Notes under the pieces: model-generated | Seen by the model: only the letters and a program-made list of their open reading frames with translations | What the model was told of the DNA's origin: nothing | Database searches by the model: none | In this document: piece after piece, positions 19,717-28,802 of the stretch | How positions within the stretch are numbered: position 1 is the first letter of the stretch | How the letters are laid out: the number at the start of each line of letters is the position of its first letter | Translations under genes and position numbers: made by a program | NCBI GenBank assembly: GCA_000283635.1 | Contig: HE613569.1 | Location: forward strand, 2,009,501 to 2,073,500 | Reading direction: 5' to 3' | From: Streptococcus macedonicus ACA-DC 198 | GTDB lineage: Bacteria; Bacillota; Bacilli; Lactobacillales; Streptococcaceae | DNA: 64,000 nt

Positions 19717-22158
19717 TTAAGCAATATCAAATTTGAGTTGCCCTTTAGAAACACCGATTTTAAGGGTATTTCCACTTGCCAATTCGCCTGATAGAATAAG
19801 CTCTGATAATTCATCTTCAACTTTATCTTGCAGAGTACGGCGGAGCGGACGAGCTCCCATTTCTGGGTCGTATCCAATTTCGGCTAAATATTTCAATGCT
19901 GATGGTTGGAATTTTAGCGTAATATCTTTTTCAGCTAGTGTCGCAATCAATGGTTTAACCATGATTTTCACGACATCACGCATATTTTCTTGAGTTAAGT
20001 TGTGGAAAACAACTTTTTCATCAATACGGTTGATGAATTCAGGTCGGTAAGTTTTTTTGAGTTCTTCCATGATGCGTTTTTGCATTGCCTCATAATCATG
20101 AGCCATATCACGCGCACCAAAACCAACTGTCTTTTCATCACGCAAAGCGGTTGCCCCAAGATTTGATGTCATGATAATAATCGTGTTTGAAAAATCAACT
20201 TTACGACCACGACTATCCGTCAGCACACCGTCATCCAACACTTGGAGAAGCACATTGAAAATATCTGGGTGGGCTTTTTCAATTTCATCAAATAGAAGCA
20301 CAGAATAAGGTTTGTTGCGAACTTTTTCAGTCAATTCGCCACCTTCTTCATAACCGACATACCCTGGAGGAGCTCCGTTAAGACGGCTCGCCGCAAATTT
20401 TTCCATGTACTCAGACATATCAAAACGGATAAGAGCAGATTCATCATCAAATAGCAATTCTGCTAGTGCCTTAGCCAACTCTGTTTTACCAACACCCGTT
20501 GGACCCAAGAACATAAACGAGCCAATCGGACGTTTGCCTGTACGAATGCCCGCTTGATTACGACGAATAGCACGACTAATCGCTGAAATAGCTGAATCTT
20601 GGCCAATCACACGCTTATGGAATTCTTTTTCGAGGTTCAAGTATTTCTTACTATCTGCCTGTGTCATTTTCTCAACAGGAATACCTGACAAACGACTGAG
20701 CGTTGCCATAATATCATCTTCTGTCACAGCAGTTGGTTTACGATTTGGCTTCTTGCGTGACTCTTTCAGCAATTTCGTTGCCAATTTGAAATCACCTTCC
20801 AAAATAGCTTTATCAGCAGGTGTCAAAGTAGCTGGCGCTTCTTTTTTCACCAAACCTTGAACCGTTGCACTTGCTTCATCAAGCAAATCAATCGCTGAAT
20901 CAGGAAGATTTTTACTTGTCAAATAGCGATGCGCAGCTTTGACAGCCGTTAAAACAGCTTCATCAGAAATCACCACATTATGAAAATCTTCATATGATTT
21001 CTTTAGTCCAAGCAAGATTTGGTAAGCATCTTCAACACTTGGTTCTTCAATGGTAATCTTAGCAAAACGGCGAGAAAGCGCCGCATCTTTTTCGAGATGT
21101 TTTTGATATTCTTCTTGCGTTGTCGCACCAACCATATGAAGCGTACCACGCGCAAGTGCTGGTTTTAAAATATTAGCCGCATCCAAAGTGCTGTCAATTC
21201 CAGAGCCTGAACCCATAATCGTATGCACTTCGTCAATGAATAGAATAATATGACCGTCTTCCTCAATATCTGAGATGATTTGGTTCATGCGTTCTTCAAA
21301 ATCACCACGGAATCGCGTACCAGCCACAACGCTCATCATATCAAGCTCTAAAACACGCATGTCTTGGAGTTCATACGGAATCGCACCATTGACAATTCGC
21401 TGTGCCAAACCGTAAGCAAGAGCCGTTTTACCAACACCAGCTTCCCCTACTAAAACTGGATTGTTTTTCGTTTTGCGGCTAAGCACCTGCACCATACGAG
21501 AAATTTCTTTTTCACGACCAATAACAGGTTCTAATTTTCCTTGACGTGCCATCTCTGTCAAATCACGCGTGAAATCTGACAAATCCTCCGCTGTTGACTG
21601 TGGTTTCAGCATTTCAGAAAAAGCACCGCCCATTGTCGATTTTTTCGGCTTACGAAGTTCATGAATAGCTTTGATATTTTCCTTTGTAAAACCAGCATTA
21701 CGTGCCAAACTCTTACGCAAATCAATCAAACGAGCAGCGTCACCGTCTTCTTTGTTTTTAAAACCAGCAACCTCTAACAAACGTGTGGCAAATAAATCAA
21801 GGTTTAACAACATCGCATAAAGCACGTGTTCTGTCCCGATTTCGTTACCACCAGTCACCTGACAAATAGACTCAGCAAATGCTAAAACATCACTAAGAGC
21901 TTTAGATTGTTCCACAAAGTGAACTCTGTCAACATCCGTTAACGGTGATTTCCCAATGGCTAAAACAGCTGCCGCTTCATATTCTTCATAAGCAATTTTA
22001 GTTTGGTATTCCGCAAATGTTAGCCCTGCGACTGAGTCATGGATAGCAACCATAGCTAAAAGGACGTGCCAACTTTCTAAATATGGGCTTTCAAAACGCG
22101 CTGCTTGGTATTGAGCAACACTGAAAACCTCTTGCATTTTTATCGAATACTCACTCAT
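19717..22158 (-). CDS. clpC: Clp protease ATP-binding subunit ClpC
   Basis: 813 residues. This AAA+ unfoldase feeds substrates to ClpP. There is an N-terminal Clp_N repeat domain (1-~150). AAA domain 1 has Walker [14 protein letters not shown] and Walker [13 protein letters not shown] short middle region (~410-470) precedes AAA domain 2 with [18 protein letters not shown] and [13 protein letters not shown]. The C-terminal D2-small domain has [13 protein letters not shown]. Its start overlaps the ctsR stop by four bases (ATGA), so the two form one operon under CtsR control. SD GAAAAGGATTCC lies within ctsR. Confidence 0.96.
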   Translation of the reverse strand: MSEYSIKMQEVFSVAQYQAARFESPYLESWHVLLAMVAIHDSVAGLTFAEYQTKIAYEEYEAAAVLAIGKSPLTDVDRVHFVEQSKALSDVLAFAESICQVTGGNEIGTEHVLYAMLLNLDLFATRLLEVAGFKNKEDGDAARLIDLRKSLARNAGFTKENIKAIHELRKPKKSTMGGAFSEMLKPQSTAEDLSDFTRDLTEMARQGKLEPVIGREKEISRMVQVLSRKTKNNPVLVGEAGVGKTALAYGLAQRIVNGAIPYELQDMRVLELDMMSVVAGTRFRGDFEERMNQIISDIEEDGHIILFIDEVHTIMGSGSGIDSTLDAANILKPALARGTLHMVGATTQEEYQKHLEKDAALSRRFAKITIEEPSVEDAYQILLGLKKSYEDFHNVVISDEAVLTAVKAAHRYLTSKNLPDSAIDLLDEASATVQGLVKKEAPATLTPADKAILEGDFKLATKLLKESRKKPNRKPTAVTEDDIMATLSRLSGIPVEKMTQADSKKYLNLEKEFHKRVIGQDSAISAISRAIRRNQAGIRTGKRPIGSFMFLGPTGVGKTELAKALAELLFDDESALIRFDMSEYMEKFAASRLNGAPPGYVGYEEGGELTEKVRNKPYSVLLFDEIEKAHPDIFNVLLQVLDDGVLTDSRGRKVDFSNTIIIMTSNLGATALRDEKTVGFGARDMAHDYEAMQKRIMEELKKTYRPEFINRIDEKVVFHNLTQENMRDVVKIMVKPLIATLAEKDITLKFQPSALKYLAEIGYDPEMGARPLRRTLQDKVEDELSELILSGELASGNTLKIGVSKGQLKFDIA

Positions 22159-22616
22159 AAATGGAATCCTTTTCTATCTAATCTTTGTAAAATTTTCCGC
22201 AACATATGCGCCCTAATCTCTGGAGCATCTTTGCCAAGAACATCATCCGAAGCCGTTGCTAAAATCAAATTTCCTTCACGTTCAGTAATGATTTTTTCAT
22301 CAAATAGCAACTGAATCAAATCCGTGAAAACCTGCTCACTAATACGTTCACCAATGTTTGACATAAGATTACCAAACATTTGATGTTGATCTGAAAAACG
22401 CACTCTGGCAATGCGGATATAACCTCCGCCACCACGTTTACTTTCGACAGTATAACCACGACTTTCCGTGAAACGCGTTTTAATCACATAATTAATCTGA
22501 CTAGGAACAACTTGAAAGGTATCTGCCAAGTTTGACCGCTTAATTTCAGCAATACCTGATTGGGCAAGTAATTGCTTAATGTATTCTTCAATACTATCAG
22601 ATGTATTTTTTGCCAT
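22155..22616 (-). CDS. ctsR: Class III heat-shock repressor CtsR
   Basis: 153 residues from ATG 22616 (MAKNTSDSIEEYIKQLL), chosen for AAAGGAGGAAG upstream; an in-frame ATG at 22634 precedes the SD. The winged helix spans AEIKRSNLADTFQVVPSQINYVIKTRF, and the wing tip, the heat-sensing element in the family, is RGGGGYIRI. CtsR represses clp genes at low temperature and is removed by Clp proteolysis under stress. It leads the ctsR-clpC operon and has its own operator repeats upstream, so it is autoregulated. Confidence 0.95.
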   Translation of the reverse strand: MAKNTSDSIEEYIKQLLAQSGIAEIKRSNLADTFQVVPSQINYVIKTRFTESRGYTVESKRGGGGYIRIARVRFSDQHQMFGNLMSNIGERISEQVFTDLIQLLFDEKIITEREGNLILATASDDVLGKDAPEIRAHMLRKILQRLDRKGFHL

Positions 22617-22654
22617 TAGCTTCCTCCTTTTCAAGATTAATGACCATTTCCAAA

Positions 22655-22689
22655 TGGACTATATTTGACTATAACTGACTATTATTATA
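22655..22689 (-). promoter_or_regulatory. CtsR operator repeats over the ctsR-clpC promoter
   Basis: On the minus strand TATAAT (22689-22684) is followed at once by AGTCAGTTAT-AGTCAAATAT-AGTCC, i.e. three AGTCA-type heptamers at ten-base spacing. CtsR binds tandem RGTCAAA heptamers separated by three bases; two of the three copies here are imperfect. The site overlaps the start of transcription, as expected for repression. Confidence 0.75.
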
Positions 22690-23325
22690 ACAAAAATATC
22701 CTTTTTAGGGGAGAATGAGCCCTACTAATTTAGATAAATCTAATATCTCCATCTCGAGTTTCATAAAAATAAAGGCAATCTATCCAATACAGCATTTTGA
22801 GCGAATTCAGCAAGCAAAAATTGAGTGCTCTAACACTCAATTGTGTGCGCTTTGGCAACTAAAAAACGCCAATCGTCTGCGAAAGGAGGTGTGTTAGTAT
22901 GTTGTGCCAAGCTCTTTATTTTGGTTATCGTTCGCAATATAGTTAACTATGTTGTGATTCCTCTAGCACGCCTATTTGGAACGAAATGGATAGAGAAGCA
23001 TTTTGATGATAACAAAAAATAGTTGTCCTTCTCTGAGACGTTGCAAGGTTGTTAGCGATAATAAAAAGTACCTTGGCTTTGGCTGGCAAGGTGCTTTTCT
23101 TGTGTTCAGATATTACTCTGAAATTCCCCTTGCTGTTGCAATTATTCTAGCAGGAGTTAATACTCCTGTCAAAGAAAGGCAATCAAATAGCCAATCACAC
23201 CAAGCATAATGCCATTTTCAGCCCAAAATAAGGCAAAAGAATTTCAACGAAAGACAGATTTTAGTTGTGTTTGCTCAAGTGATAGGATACAATAAAATCT
23301 GTAACAAACGAAAGGTTTCAAGTAA
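22690..23325. other. Intergenic region with hairpins and a small ORF
   Basis: 636 bases without a conventional gene. It contains a perfect hairpin TTGAGTG/CACTCAA (22821-22840), a short hydrophobic ORF (22891-23022), an imperfect terminator-like stem (GTACCTTG/CAAGGTGC with TTTTC, about 23068-23101), and CAGGAG/CTCCTG (23152-23169). Around 23160-23240 the minus strand reads a short hydrophobic peptide (FALFWAENGIMLGVIGYLIAFL) without a start, possibly a gene fragment. Confidence 0.4.
22891..23022 (+). CDS. Possible small membrane peptide (toxin-like?)
   Basis: 43 codons from GTG 22891 to TAG 23023. After a short cysteine-containing start the peptide is one hydrophobic helix (KLFILVIVRNIVNYVVIPLA) followed by a charged tail (KWIEKHFDDNKK), the plan of type I toxin peptides such as the Fst group. 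A strong AAAGGAGG lies only one or two bases before the GTG, which is too close. An ATG at 22899 is well spaced but in another frame that ends after 15 codons, so a one-base indel may have broken the gene. A hairpin lies upstream and a terminator-like stem downstream. No homologue recognised. Confidence 0.35.
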   Translation: MLVCCAKLFILVIVRNIVNYVVIPLARLFGTKWIEKHFDDNKK

Positions 23326-23790
23326 ATGAACTATATTATTACATTTTTGATTGCCATGGTTCCTCTTGTAGAACTTCGTGGCGCTATTCCTTATGCAATC
23401 GCCACTGGTATTCCAATGTGGCAAGCACTTATTATCGGGGTTATCGGCAATATGCTTCCCGTCCCAGTTATCTTCTTCTTCGCACGTCGTGTGCTTGAAT
23501 GGGGAGCAGATAAACCAGTTATCGGTGGTTTCTTTACTTGGTGTTTGAAAAAAGGTCACAACGGTGGAAAAAAACTAGCTGAGACGGCTGGTGACCGTGG
23601 ACTTTTTATCGCCTTATTGCTCTTTGTTGGTATCCCAATTCCTGGAACAGGTGCTTGGACTGGAACATTAGCCGCATCAATCCTTGATTGGAACTTTAAA
23701 CAAAGCGTTATTGCAGTTATGCTCGGCGTTATCCTCGCAGGACTAGTCATGGGAACATTAACAATTCTCGGCCTAGGAGCATTTAGCTAA
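23326..23790 (+). CDS. Small multidrug export family protein (COG2426)
   Basis: 154 residues with four to five hydrophobic segments. The start MNYIITFLIAMVPLVELRGAIPYAIATG carries the family's conserved PLVELRGAIP motif; GNMLPVPVIFFFARRVL and VGIPIPGTGAWTGTLAASIL follow. It belongs to the putative small multi-drug export family; transport has not been shown for most members. SD GAAAGG is seven bases before ATG 23326. A terminator follows. Confidence 0.88.
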   Translation: MNYIITFLIAMVPLVELRGAIPYAIATGIPMWQALIIGVIGNMLPVPVIFFFARRVLEWGADKPVIGGFFTWCLKKGHNGGKKLAETAGDRGLFIALLLFVGIPIPGTGAWTGTLAASILDWNFKQSVIAVMLGVILAGLVMGTLTILGLGAFS

Positions 23791-23800
23791 AACAAAAACA

Positions 23801-23829
23801 AGAGCTTAGAAAGCAAACTAAGCTCTTTT
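23801..23829 (+). terminator. Terminator after the COG2426 gene
   Basis: AGAGCTTAG (23801-23809) pairs with CTAAGCTCT (23818-23826), followed by TTTT. Confidence 0.85.
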
Positions 23830-23927
23830 AATATTGTTTTTTTATCAACTGTTAGCAAGATTACTCAAGCATACAAAACCACCTGCGATTTCTATCTCAA
23901 GTGGTTATTTTTATTAGCAAGCTATTC

Positions 23928-24965
23928 TTACTTGTTAAGTGCTGCTGCCATTGTTGCTGCAACTTCTGATTCAAAGTCGTTAGCAGCTTTTTCGATACCT
24001 TCACCAACTTCAAAGCGAGCAAAAGTAACAACTTTAGCATTTACTGAATCAAGGTATTGTTCAACAGTTTTGCTGTCGTCCATGATGTAAACTTGTGCAA
24101 GAAGTGTGTATTGTTGGTCAACTTTAGTGTTGTCAAGCATGAAGCGATCCATTTTACCAGGGATGATTTTATCCCAGATTTTTTCTGGTTTGCCTTCTGC
24201 TTTAAGCTCTGCTTTGATATCTTCTTCAGCTTGAGCGATTACTTCATCAGACAATTGTGATTTAGAACCGAATTTCAAGTGTGGAAGAGCTGGTTTGTTA
24301 ACCATTGCACGTGATTCGTTATCTTGATCGATTTTGTGGTTCATTTGAGCCAATTCAGCGTGGATGAATTCTTGATCAAGTTCTTCGTATGAAAGAACTG
24401 TTGGTTTCATAGCTGCAACGTGCATTGAGATTTGTTTAGCAAGAGCTTCGTCGCCACCTTCAATAACAGTTACAACACCGATACGTCCACCATTGTGTTG
24501 GTATGCACCAAAGTGTTGGTCATCAGTTTTTTCGATAAGAGCAAAACGACGGAATGAAATTTTTTCACCGATAGTTGCAGTTGCGTTAGCATAAGCTGCT
24601 TCCAAAGTTTCACCTGAAGCCAAAGTAACTTTAAGTGCTTCTTCGTTGTTAGCAGGTTTTTGTTCAGCGATAACTTTAGCTGTTTCTTTAACCAATTCAA
24701 CGAATTGTGCATTTTGAGCAACGAAGTCAGTTTCAGCGTTAACTTCAACAACTGCTGCAACGTTACCGTCAACATAAAGACCAGTCAAACCTTCAGCGGC
24801 TACGCGGTCAGCTTTTTTAGCTGCTTTAGCCATACCTTTTTCGCGAAGCAATTCAATTGCTTTTTCCATGTCACCGTCAGTTTCAACAAGTGCTTTTTTA
24901 GCGTCCATGACACCAGCACCTGTTTTTTCACGCAATTCTTTTACTTGAGCTGCAGTAATTGCCAT
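23928..24965 (-). CDS. tsf: Translation elongation factor Ts
   Basis: 345 residues, the long streptococcal form. EF-Ts releases GDP from EF-Tu. The N-terminal UBA-like domain is [40 protein letters not shown]. The core contains [13 protein letters not shown], the TDFV motif that contacts EF-Tu, and [22 protein letters not shown] is strong. It follows rpsB after 110 bases that hold a terminator-like hairpin, so tsf is probably expressed partly by read-through. Confidence 0.97.
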   Translation of the reverse strand: MAITAAQVKELREKTGAGVMDAKKALVETDGDMEKAIELLREKGMAKAAKKADRVAAEGLTGLYVDGNVAAVVEVNAETDFVAQNAQFVELVKETAKVIAEQKPANNEEALKVTLASGETLEAAYANATATIGEKISFRRFALIEKTDDQHFGAYQHNGGRIGVVTVIEGGDEALAKQISMHVAAMKPTVLSYEELDQEFIHAELAQMNHKIDQDNESRAMVNKPALPHLKFGSKSQLSDEVIAQAEEDIKAELKAEGKPEKIWDKIIPGKMDRFMLDNTKVDQQYTLLAQVYIMDDSKTVEQYLDSVNAKVVTFARFEVGEGIEKAANDFESEVAATMAAALNK

Positions 24966-25005
24966 TTTTTATGTCCTCCAGGATTTTTTGTTTTCCAAAA
25001 TAATA

Positions 25006-25042
25006 AAAACGAGACAGAGCGGTTTGCTTTCTGCCCCGTTTT
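25006..25042 (-). terminator. Attenuator-like terminator between rpsB and tsf
   Basis: Minus strand AAAACGGGGCAGA pairs with TCTGTCTCGTTTT, ending in a T-rich run. The stem contains G-U pairs. Its place between two genes needed in different amounts suggests partial termination that sets the S2 to EF-Ts ratio; this is inference. Confidence 0.75.
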
Positions 25043-25075
25043 AAAGCATATTAAAGACTGTTAAGCCTTAAAATC

Positions 25076-25843
25076 TTATTCGTTGTCGCCTTCTACAACT
25101 TCAACGATTTCTTCGATTGAGTCAGCTTGTGCTTCTGATGCAAAATCAACATCTGCATCTTCACCTTGACGTCCTTCGATAACAGCATCAGCCAATTTAG
25201 ATGTAATCAATTTAACGGCACGGATAGCATCATCGTTTGCTGGGATGATAACATCGATGTCATCTGGATCAGCATTTGTATCAACCATTGCAACAACAGG
25301 GATACCAAGTTTTTTAGCTTCTTTAACAGCGATTTGTTCTTTGTGTGGGTCAACAACGTACATTACGTCTGGGATACGAGGCATATCTTCGATACCACCC
25401 AAGAATTTTTCAAGACGAGCACGTTGTTTGTTAAGAAGAGCAACTTCTTTCTTAGGAAGAAGTTCAAAAGTTCCATCTTCTTCCATACGTTTGATTTCTT
25501 TCAAACGAGCGATACGTTTTTGGATAGTATCCCAGTTTGTAAGAGTTCCACCCAACCAACGGTGGTTGATGTAGTATTGACCAGCACGTTCTGCTTCTTC
25601 TTTAACAGCATCAGCGGCTTGTTTTTTAGTACCAACAAACAAGATAACAGCGTCGTTAGCAGCTGCATCACGAACGAATTCGTAAGCTGCGTCAACCATT
25701 TTTACAGTTTGTTGAAGGTCAATAACGTGGATACCATTACGTTCTGTGAAGATGTATTTAGCCATCTTAGGGTTCCAGCGACGAGTTTGGTGACCAAAGT
25801 GAACACCAGCCTCAAGAAGTTGTTTCATTGAAATTACTGCCAT
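25076..25843 (-). CDS. rpsB: 30S ribosomal protein S2
   Basis: 255 residues from ATG 25843 ([27 protein letters not shown]), chosen for AAAAAGGAGAAA upstream; the frame is open to 25903 but without support. Family motifs: [72 protein letters not shown]. The C-terminal tail is acidic, as in other streptococci. Upstream (25844-25975) is an untranslated leader that could carry an autoregulatory structure; I did not resolve one. Confidence 0.97.
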   Translation of the reverse strand: MAVISMKQLLEAGVHFGHQTRRWNPKMAKYIFTERNGIHVIDLQQTVKMVDAAYEFVRDAAANDAVILFVGTKKQAADAVKEEAERAGQYYINHRWLGGTLTNWDTIQKRIARLKEIKRMEEDGTFELLPKKEVALLNKQRARLEKFLGGIEDMPRIPDVMYVVDPHKEQIAVKEAKKLGIPVVAMVDTNADPDDIDVIIPANDDAIRAVKLITSKLADAVIEGRQGEDADVDFASEAQADSIEEIVEVVEGDNE

Positions 25844-26111
25844 GAGTAGTTTCTCCTTTTTATAATGTTTTTTCCTCTCCCAGACTTCATCTTGCAAACC
25901 CACCCATAAAGAGCAACAGGTTCACAATACATCCAGAATGAGTATTTGTTGCATAATACAACTATCATAGTTTACCATAAAAGCCCCACTTTGACAAGTC
26001 AAATGCGACCTTAAAAAAGCTTTTCTTTAAAGTATTTTGGCAAAGATTTTTGCATACTTCCTATCATAAAATATCTTCCATGATAAATTCTTGTTCCCTT
26101 ATCACAAAAAT

Positions 26112-26141
26112 AAAAGCCCGACAGAATCGGGCTTTTGGGTG
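26112..26141 (-). terminator. Terminator of the tRNA-Cys transcript
   Basis: A perfect inverted repeat AAAAGCCCGA/TCGGGCTTTT with a five-base loop; on the minus strand it is followed by ATTTTT. It lies 22 bases beyond the 3' end of tRNA-Cys. Confidence 0.85.
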
Positions 26142-26157
26142 TAAACACATTATATAA

Positions 26158-26228
26158 AGGCGGTAGACGGATTTGAACCGACGATCAAGCTTTTGCAGAG
26201 CCGTGCCTTACCACTTGGCTATACCGCC
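26158..26228 (-). tRNA. tRNA-Cys (GCA)
   Basis: 71 bases. The acceptor arms GGCGGTA and TACCGCC pair fully, the T arm reads GTCGGTTCGAATCCG, and the anticodon loop CTGCAAA places GCA at 26194-26196 (plus strand TGC). The discriminator is U and CCA is not encoded, so CCA addition is needed. The short D arm fits bacterial tRNA-Cys. It stands alone with its own terminator. Confidence 0.93.
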
Positions 26229-26365
26229 ATAACAAATAATATTTTACCTTAAAATCTAAATGGCGTCAAGTAGATTTCTTAAATTCTGAACTTATCTTAC
26301 CGATTCTATTTCCTTATAAAATAGGGGATTTATGCTATAATACTAAAAATCTTTGGAGGTGTTTT

Positions 26366-27319
26366 ATGAAAAAACTAAGTCCTAACAGTCACATTCGCGT
26401 ACTCAGTCCGTCAGATTCAATTGCTCGCTTGGGTGGATTTGAAGCCAATCTTTCTGCCAAAGAAACGTTAGAAAATATAGGATTTCGTATGTCATTTTCA
26501 GAACATTATTTAGAATCTGATATGCTTTATTCTTCTTCAATCAAGAGCCGTGTTGCTGATTTGCACGCTGCTTTTGCTGATGACTCTATTGATGCTATTC
26601 TGGCTACGATTGGTGGTTTTAATTCTAACGAACTGTTGCCCTATATTGACTACGACTTAATTGCCAAACACCCTAAAATCATCTGTGGATATTCGGATTC
26701 GACGGCCTTTTTGAATGCTATTTTTGCTAAAACTGGAAACCTCACTTACATGGGACCGTCATATTCTAGTTTTAAAATGAAAGAAGGTCAAGATTACCAG
26801 AGCAAGGCTTGGTTAAATGCCATGACAAAATCAGCTTACGACCTTGTTCCAAGCCAAGAGTGGTCAAGCGACCCTTGGTATGACCCAACACAACCACGTC
26901 ATTTTATGCCAACAGAATGGAAAATTTACAACGCAGGGAAAGCTTCTGGCACTATTATTGGTGGAAATTTATCTACTTTTGGACTTCTTCGCGGAACACC
27001 TTACGCCCCTCAAGTCAACGATTATATCCTTTTCTTAGAGCAAGCAGAAGCAGATAATTACCTTGATTTTGACCGCAATTTAGCAGCCATTTTACAAGCT
27101 TACTCCAATCCAAAAGCGGTGATTATCGGACGCTTCCCAAAGGAATGCCAAATGACACCCGAAATATTAACCTATATCCTAGACAAGCACCCACTTCTTA
27201 AAACCATTCCCGTCATGTATGACCTTGATTTTGCCCACACTCAGCCACTCTTTACAATCACTATCGGCGCACAAGCAAGTATTGACACTGATACTTTGAG
27301 TATTCATATCGAGGAATAA
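26366..27319 (+). CDS. S66 family LD-carboxypeptidase / MccF-like peptidase
   Basis: 317 residues. S66 serine peptidases trim the terminal D-Ala from muropeptide tetrapeptides or, in the MccF branch, cleave toxic nucleotide-peptide conjugates. Visible: N-terminal IRVLSPSDSIARLGG, the substrate region IDAILATIGGFNSNELLPYIDYDLI, nucleophile motif CGYSDSTAF (Ser near residue 115), YMGPSYSSF, GGNLSTFGLLRGTPYAP with the downstream acidic residue in FLEQAEAD, and the catalytic His near the end in DLDFAHTQPLFTI. The length and TIGGFNSN block favour the MccF-like subgroup. SD TTTGGAGGTG; -10 CTATAAT at 26335-26341. Confidence 0.88.
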   Translation: MKKLSPNSHIRVLSPSDSIARLGGFEANLSAKETLENIGFRMSFSEHYLESDMLYSSSIKSRVADLHAAFADDSIDAILATIGGFNSNELLPYIDYDLIAKHPKIICGYSDSTAFLNAIFAKTGNLTYMGPSYSSFKMKEGQDYQSKAWLNAMTKSAYDLVPSQEWSSDPWYDPTQPRHFMPTEWKIYNAGKASGTIIGGNLSTFGLLRGTPYAPQVNDYILFLEQAEADNYLDFDRNLAAILQAYSNPKAVIIGRFPKECQMTPEILTYILDKHPLLKTIPVMYDLDFAHTQPLFTITIGAQASIDTDTLSIHIEE

Positions 27320-27429
27320 ATACCCTAAAAAAGAATAATTAAAATATTTTCATTTGCAGATTTTCAAATAAACCGATTTCATCAATTCCTCTGCTAAAAT
27401 GGGGTTATAATCTAAGGAGGAAATCTACT

Positions 27430-27573
27430 ATGTTGAAACGCTTAATTAATTTATTACCTATTCTTATCTTTTTGCTTTTGCCACTTAATTTAATAAAGCA
27501 ACCCTTAATAATAAACCTTAAACAAAACTCTTTTCATGACACAAAAAGAACCGCCCTTATCCAATCTCTGTAA
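27430..27573 (+). CDS. Possible short hydrophobic peptide convergent to the rgg remnant
   Basis: 47 codons. A strong TAAGGAGGAAA precedes ATG 27430. Residues 1-28 are very hydrophobic (MLKRLINLLPILIFLLLPLN), followed by a polar tail that runs into the terminator stem, so the tail may be meaningless. It sits 18 bases before the 3' end of a convergent rgg pseudogene; short hydrophobic pheromone genes (SHP) next to rgg genes look like this, though most are divergent and shorter. TATAAT at 27407-27412 lies only two bases before the SD, so the true promoter is unclear. No homologue recognised. Confidence 0.35.
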   Translation: MLKRLINLLPILIFLLLPLNLIKQPLIINLKQNSFHDTKRTALIQSL

Positions 27574-27587
27574 GGGCGGTTTTTATT
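27549..27587. terminator. Terminator between the short ORF and rgg remnant
   Basis: A perfect inverted repeat AACCGCCCTTA/TAAGGGCGGTT (27549-27582) with TTTTTATTTG after it on the plus strand and TTCTTTTTG on the minus strand; it may serve both directions. Confidence 0.85.
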
Positions 27588-27590
27588 TGT

Positions 27591-28455
27591 TTAGTTTTGA
27601 TCAAAAAGACTTGATAGATTTGCCTTTAAGAAAGCAACAATAATCGGATTGCCAACCTCTTCGACGCAAGCAATATAATGTTCCAAATCAGAAAGGTCAT
27701 CTGACCCACTTTCGATATGGGCAATAATTTTTTTCGAGAAATTCAAGCAAATCGTCACAAACATATCTTGATAAGTTATGATTTTCTCCAAACATTCAAT
27801 AAAATAAGTCCTTGGTAAATTTTGCGATAACTAATCAAGGTCAAAATCAAGTTCAGAAAAACAAGCTCTGCACTTTTCTTATGATTTGGCAAAGATAAAT
27901 ACAATTTATCTCACTCACAAATGCTTTTCCAAGAAAAATCAAGTCATCATCAGATAAAATGGTCATTGTATTACCAAAAATGTAAAGCTCATACTCTGTC
28001 CATTCTTCTATCTCATAAAGATAAGATGTCAAAAAATTCTTTTCGTCTTCTGTGATAACATAGCTAGAGTACAAAGAATGAATCGTAATCTTAATCATTA
28101 ATTCATTTAAACGATTGTAAACATCAAATGATTCGGTATTTTTATCAGTCTCAAGCAGACGACGCAAACCGTCAATATCTTGCTTGTTATACAAATCAGA
28201 GATGACATTTCCTAGTTTAAAAAAACTCGTTTCTTCGTAATTATTAATGGCATGACCAAATTCTGAAAAGGTCATGTGAATCCCTGAAATAGCAATCAAC
28301 AGTTTATCCGCCGCTAACATGGTTTGACCATTTTCAAAACGTGACAAGTGCGAAACTGATAAATTAGCACGCGCAATATCTTTCAATTTTAAGCCCCGAA
28401 CAATTCTTAATTCACGGTACAATTCACCTAATTGCATTGACTTTTCAAGATTCAT
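27591..28455 (-). pseudogene. Rgg-family transcriptional regulator, frameshifted
   Basis: Rgg proteins are quorum-sensing regulators with an N-terminal XRE helix-turn-helix and a C-terminal peptide-binding helical repeat domain, about 285 residues. The intact part is 200 residues from ATG 28455 (SD AAAGGAGAC): GELYRELRIVRGLKLKDIARANLSVSHLSRFENGQ is the HTH. After about residue 187 the frame shifts; the expected sequence continues in a second frame (PNHKKSAELVFLNLILTLISYRKIY) and then in a third, read from 27791 (EKIITYQDMFVTICLNFSKKIIAHIE) to 27591. Two frameshifts remove the last helices, so peptide sensing is probably lost. Confidence 0.85.
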
Positions 28456-28757
28456 ACAGTCTCCTTTATGTCAAATGTTTAATCACCATCAAATCTCAAG
28501 TGATTATTTTCATGCGTCCAACTGACCAATAACCATGCCTGTCTTTACGCTTTGAATACATATTTCCCACAATTTATCGCATTGTTACAATATAACACCA
28601 TTGTTTATGGTAACATACTTTTTTTAAATTCATTTGAAGATACCGTTAATCCTTTGTTCCAAAAATAACTACCGCTGCTCAATTATCAAGAATTACTAAA
28701 AGAGAAATAAACGAAACACAGCCTCTCCTATATTCTGAAGGTTAACAAATCCCAACA
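28456..28757. other. Intergenic region upstream of the rgg remnant
   Basis: No gene. An imperfect dyad (TAACACCAT-TGTTT-ATGGTAACA, about 28594-28616) lies about 140 bases upstream of the rgg start and could be an operator. I found no short hydrophobic peptide gene on either strand here. Confidence 0.35.
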
Positions 28758-28784
28758 AAAAAGCCGAGCTAAAATGCTCAGCTT
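28758..28784 (-). terminator. Terminator after pepO
   Basis: Minus strand AAGCTGAGC-ATTTTA-GCTCGGCTT (one G-U/mismatch) followed by TTTTT; 19 bases after the pepO stop. Confidence 0.85.
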
Positions 28785-28802
28785 CAAACTTTTTTCAACA
28801 AA

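Noticed and set aside
25166..25831. A 221-codon plus-strand frame opposite rpsB
   Set aside because: Composition (Phe, Asn, Cys rich) is that of an antisense frame of a highly codon-biased ribosomal gene; rpsB is certain.
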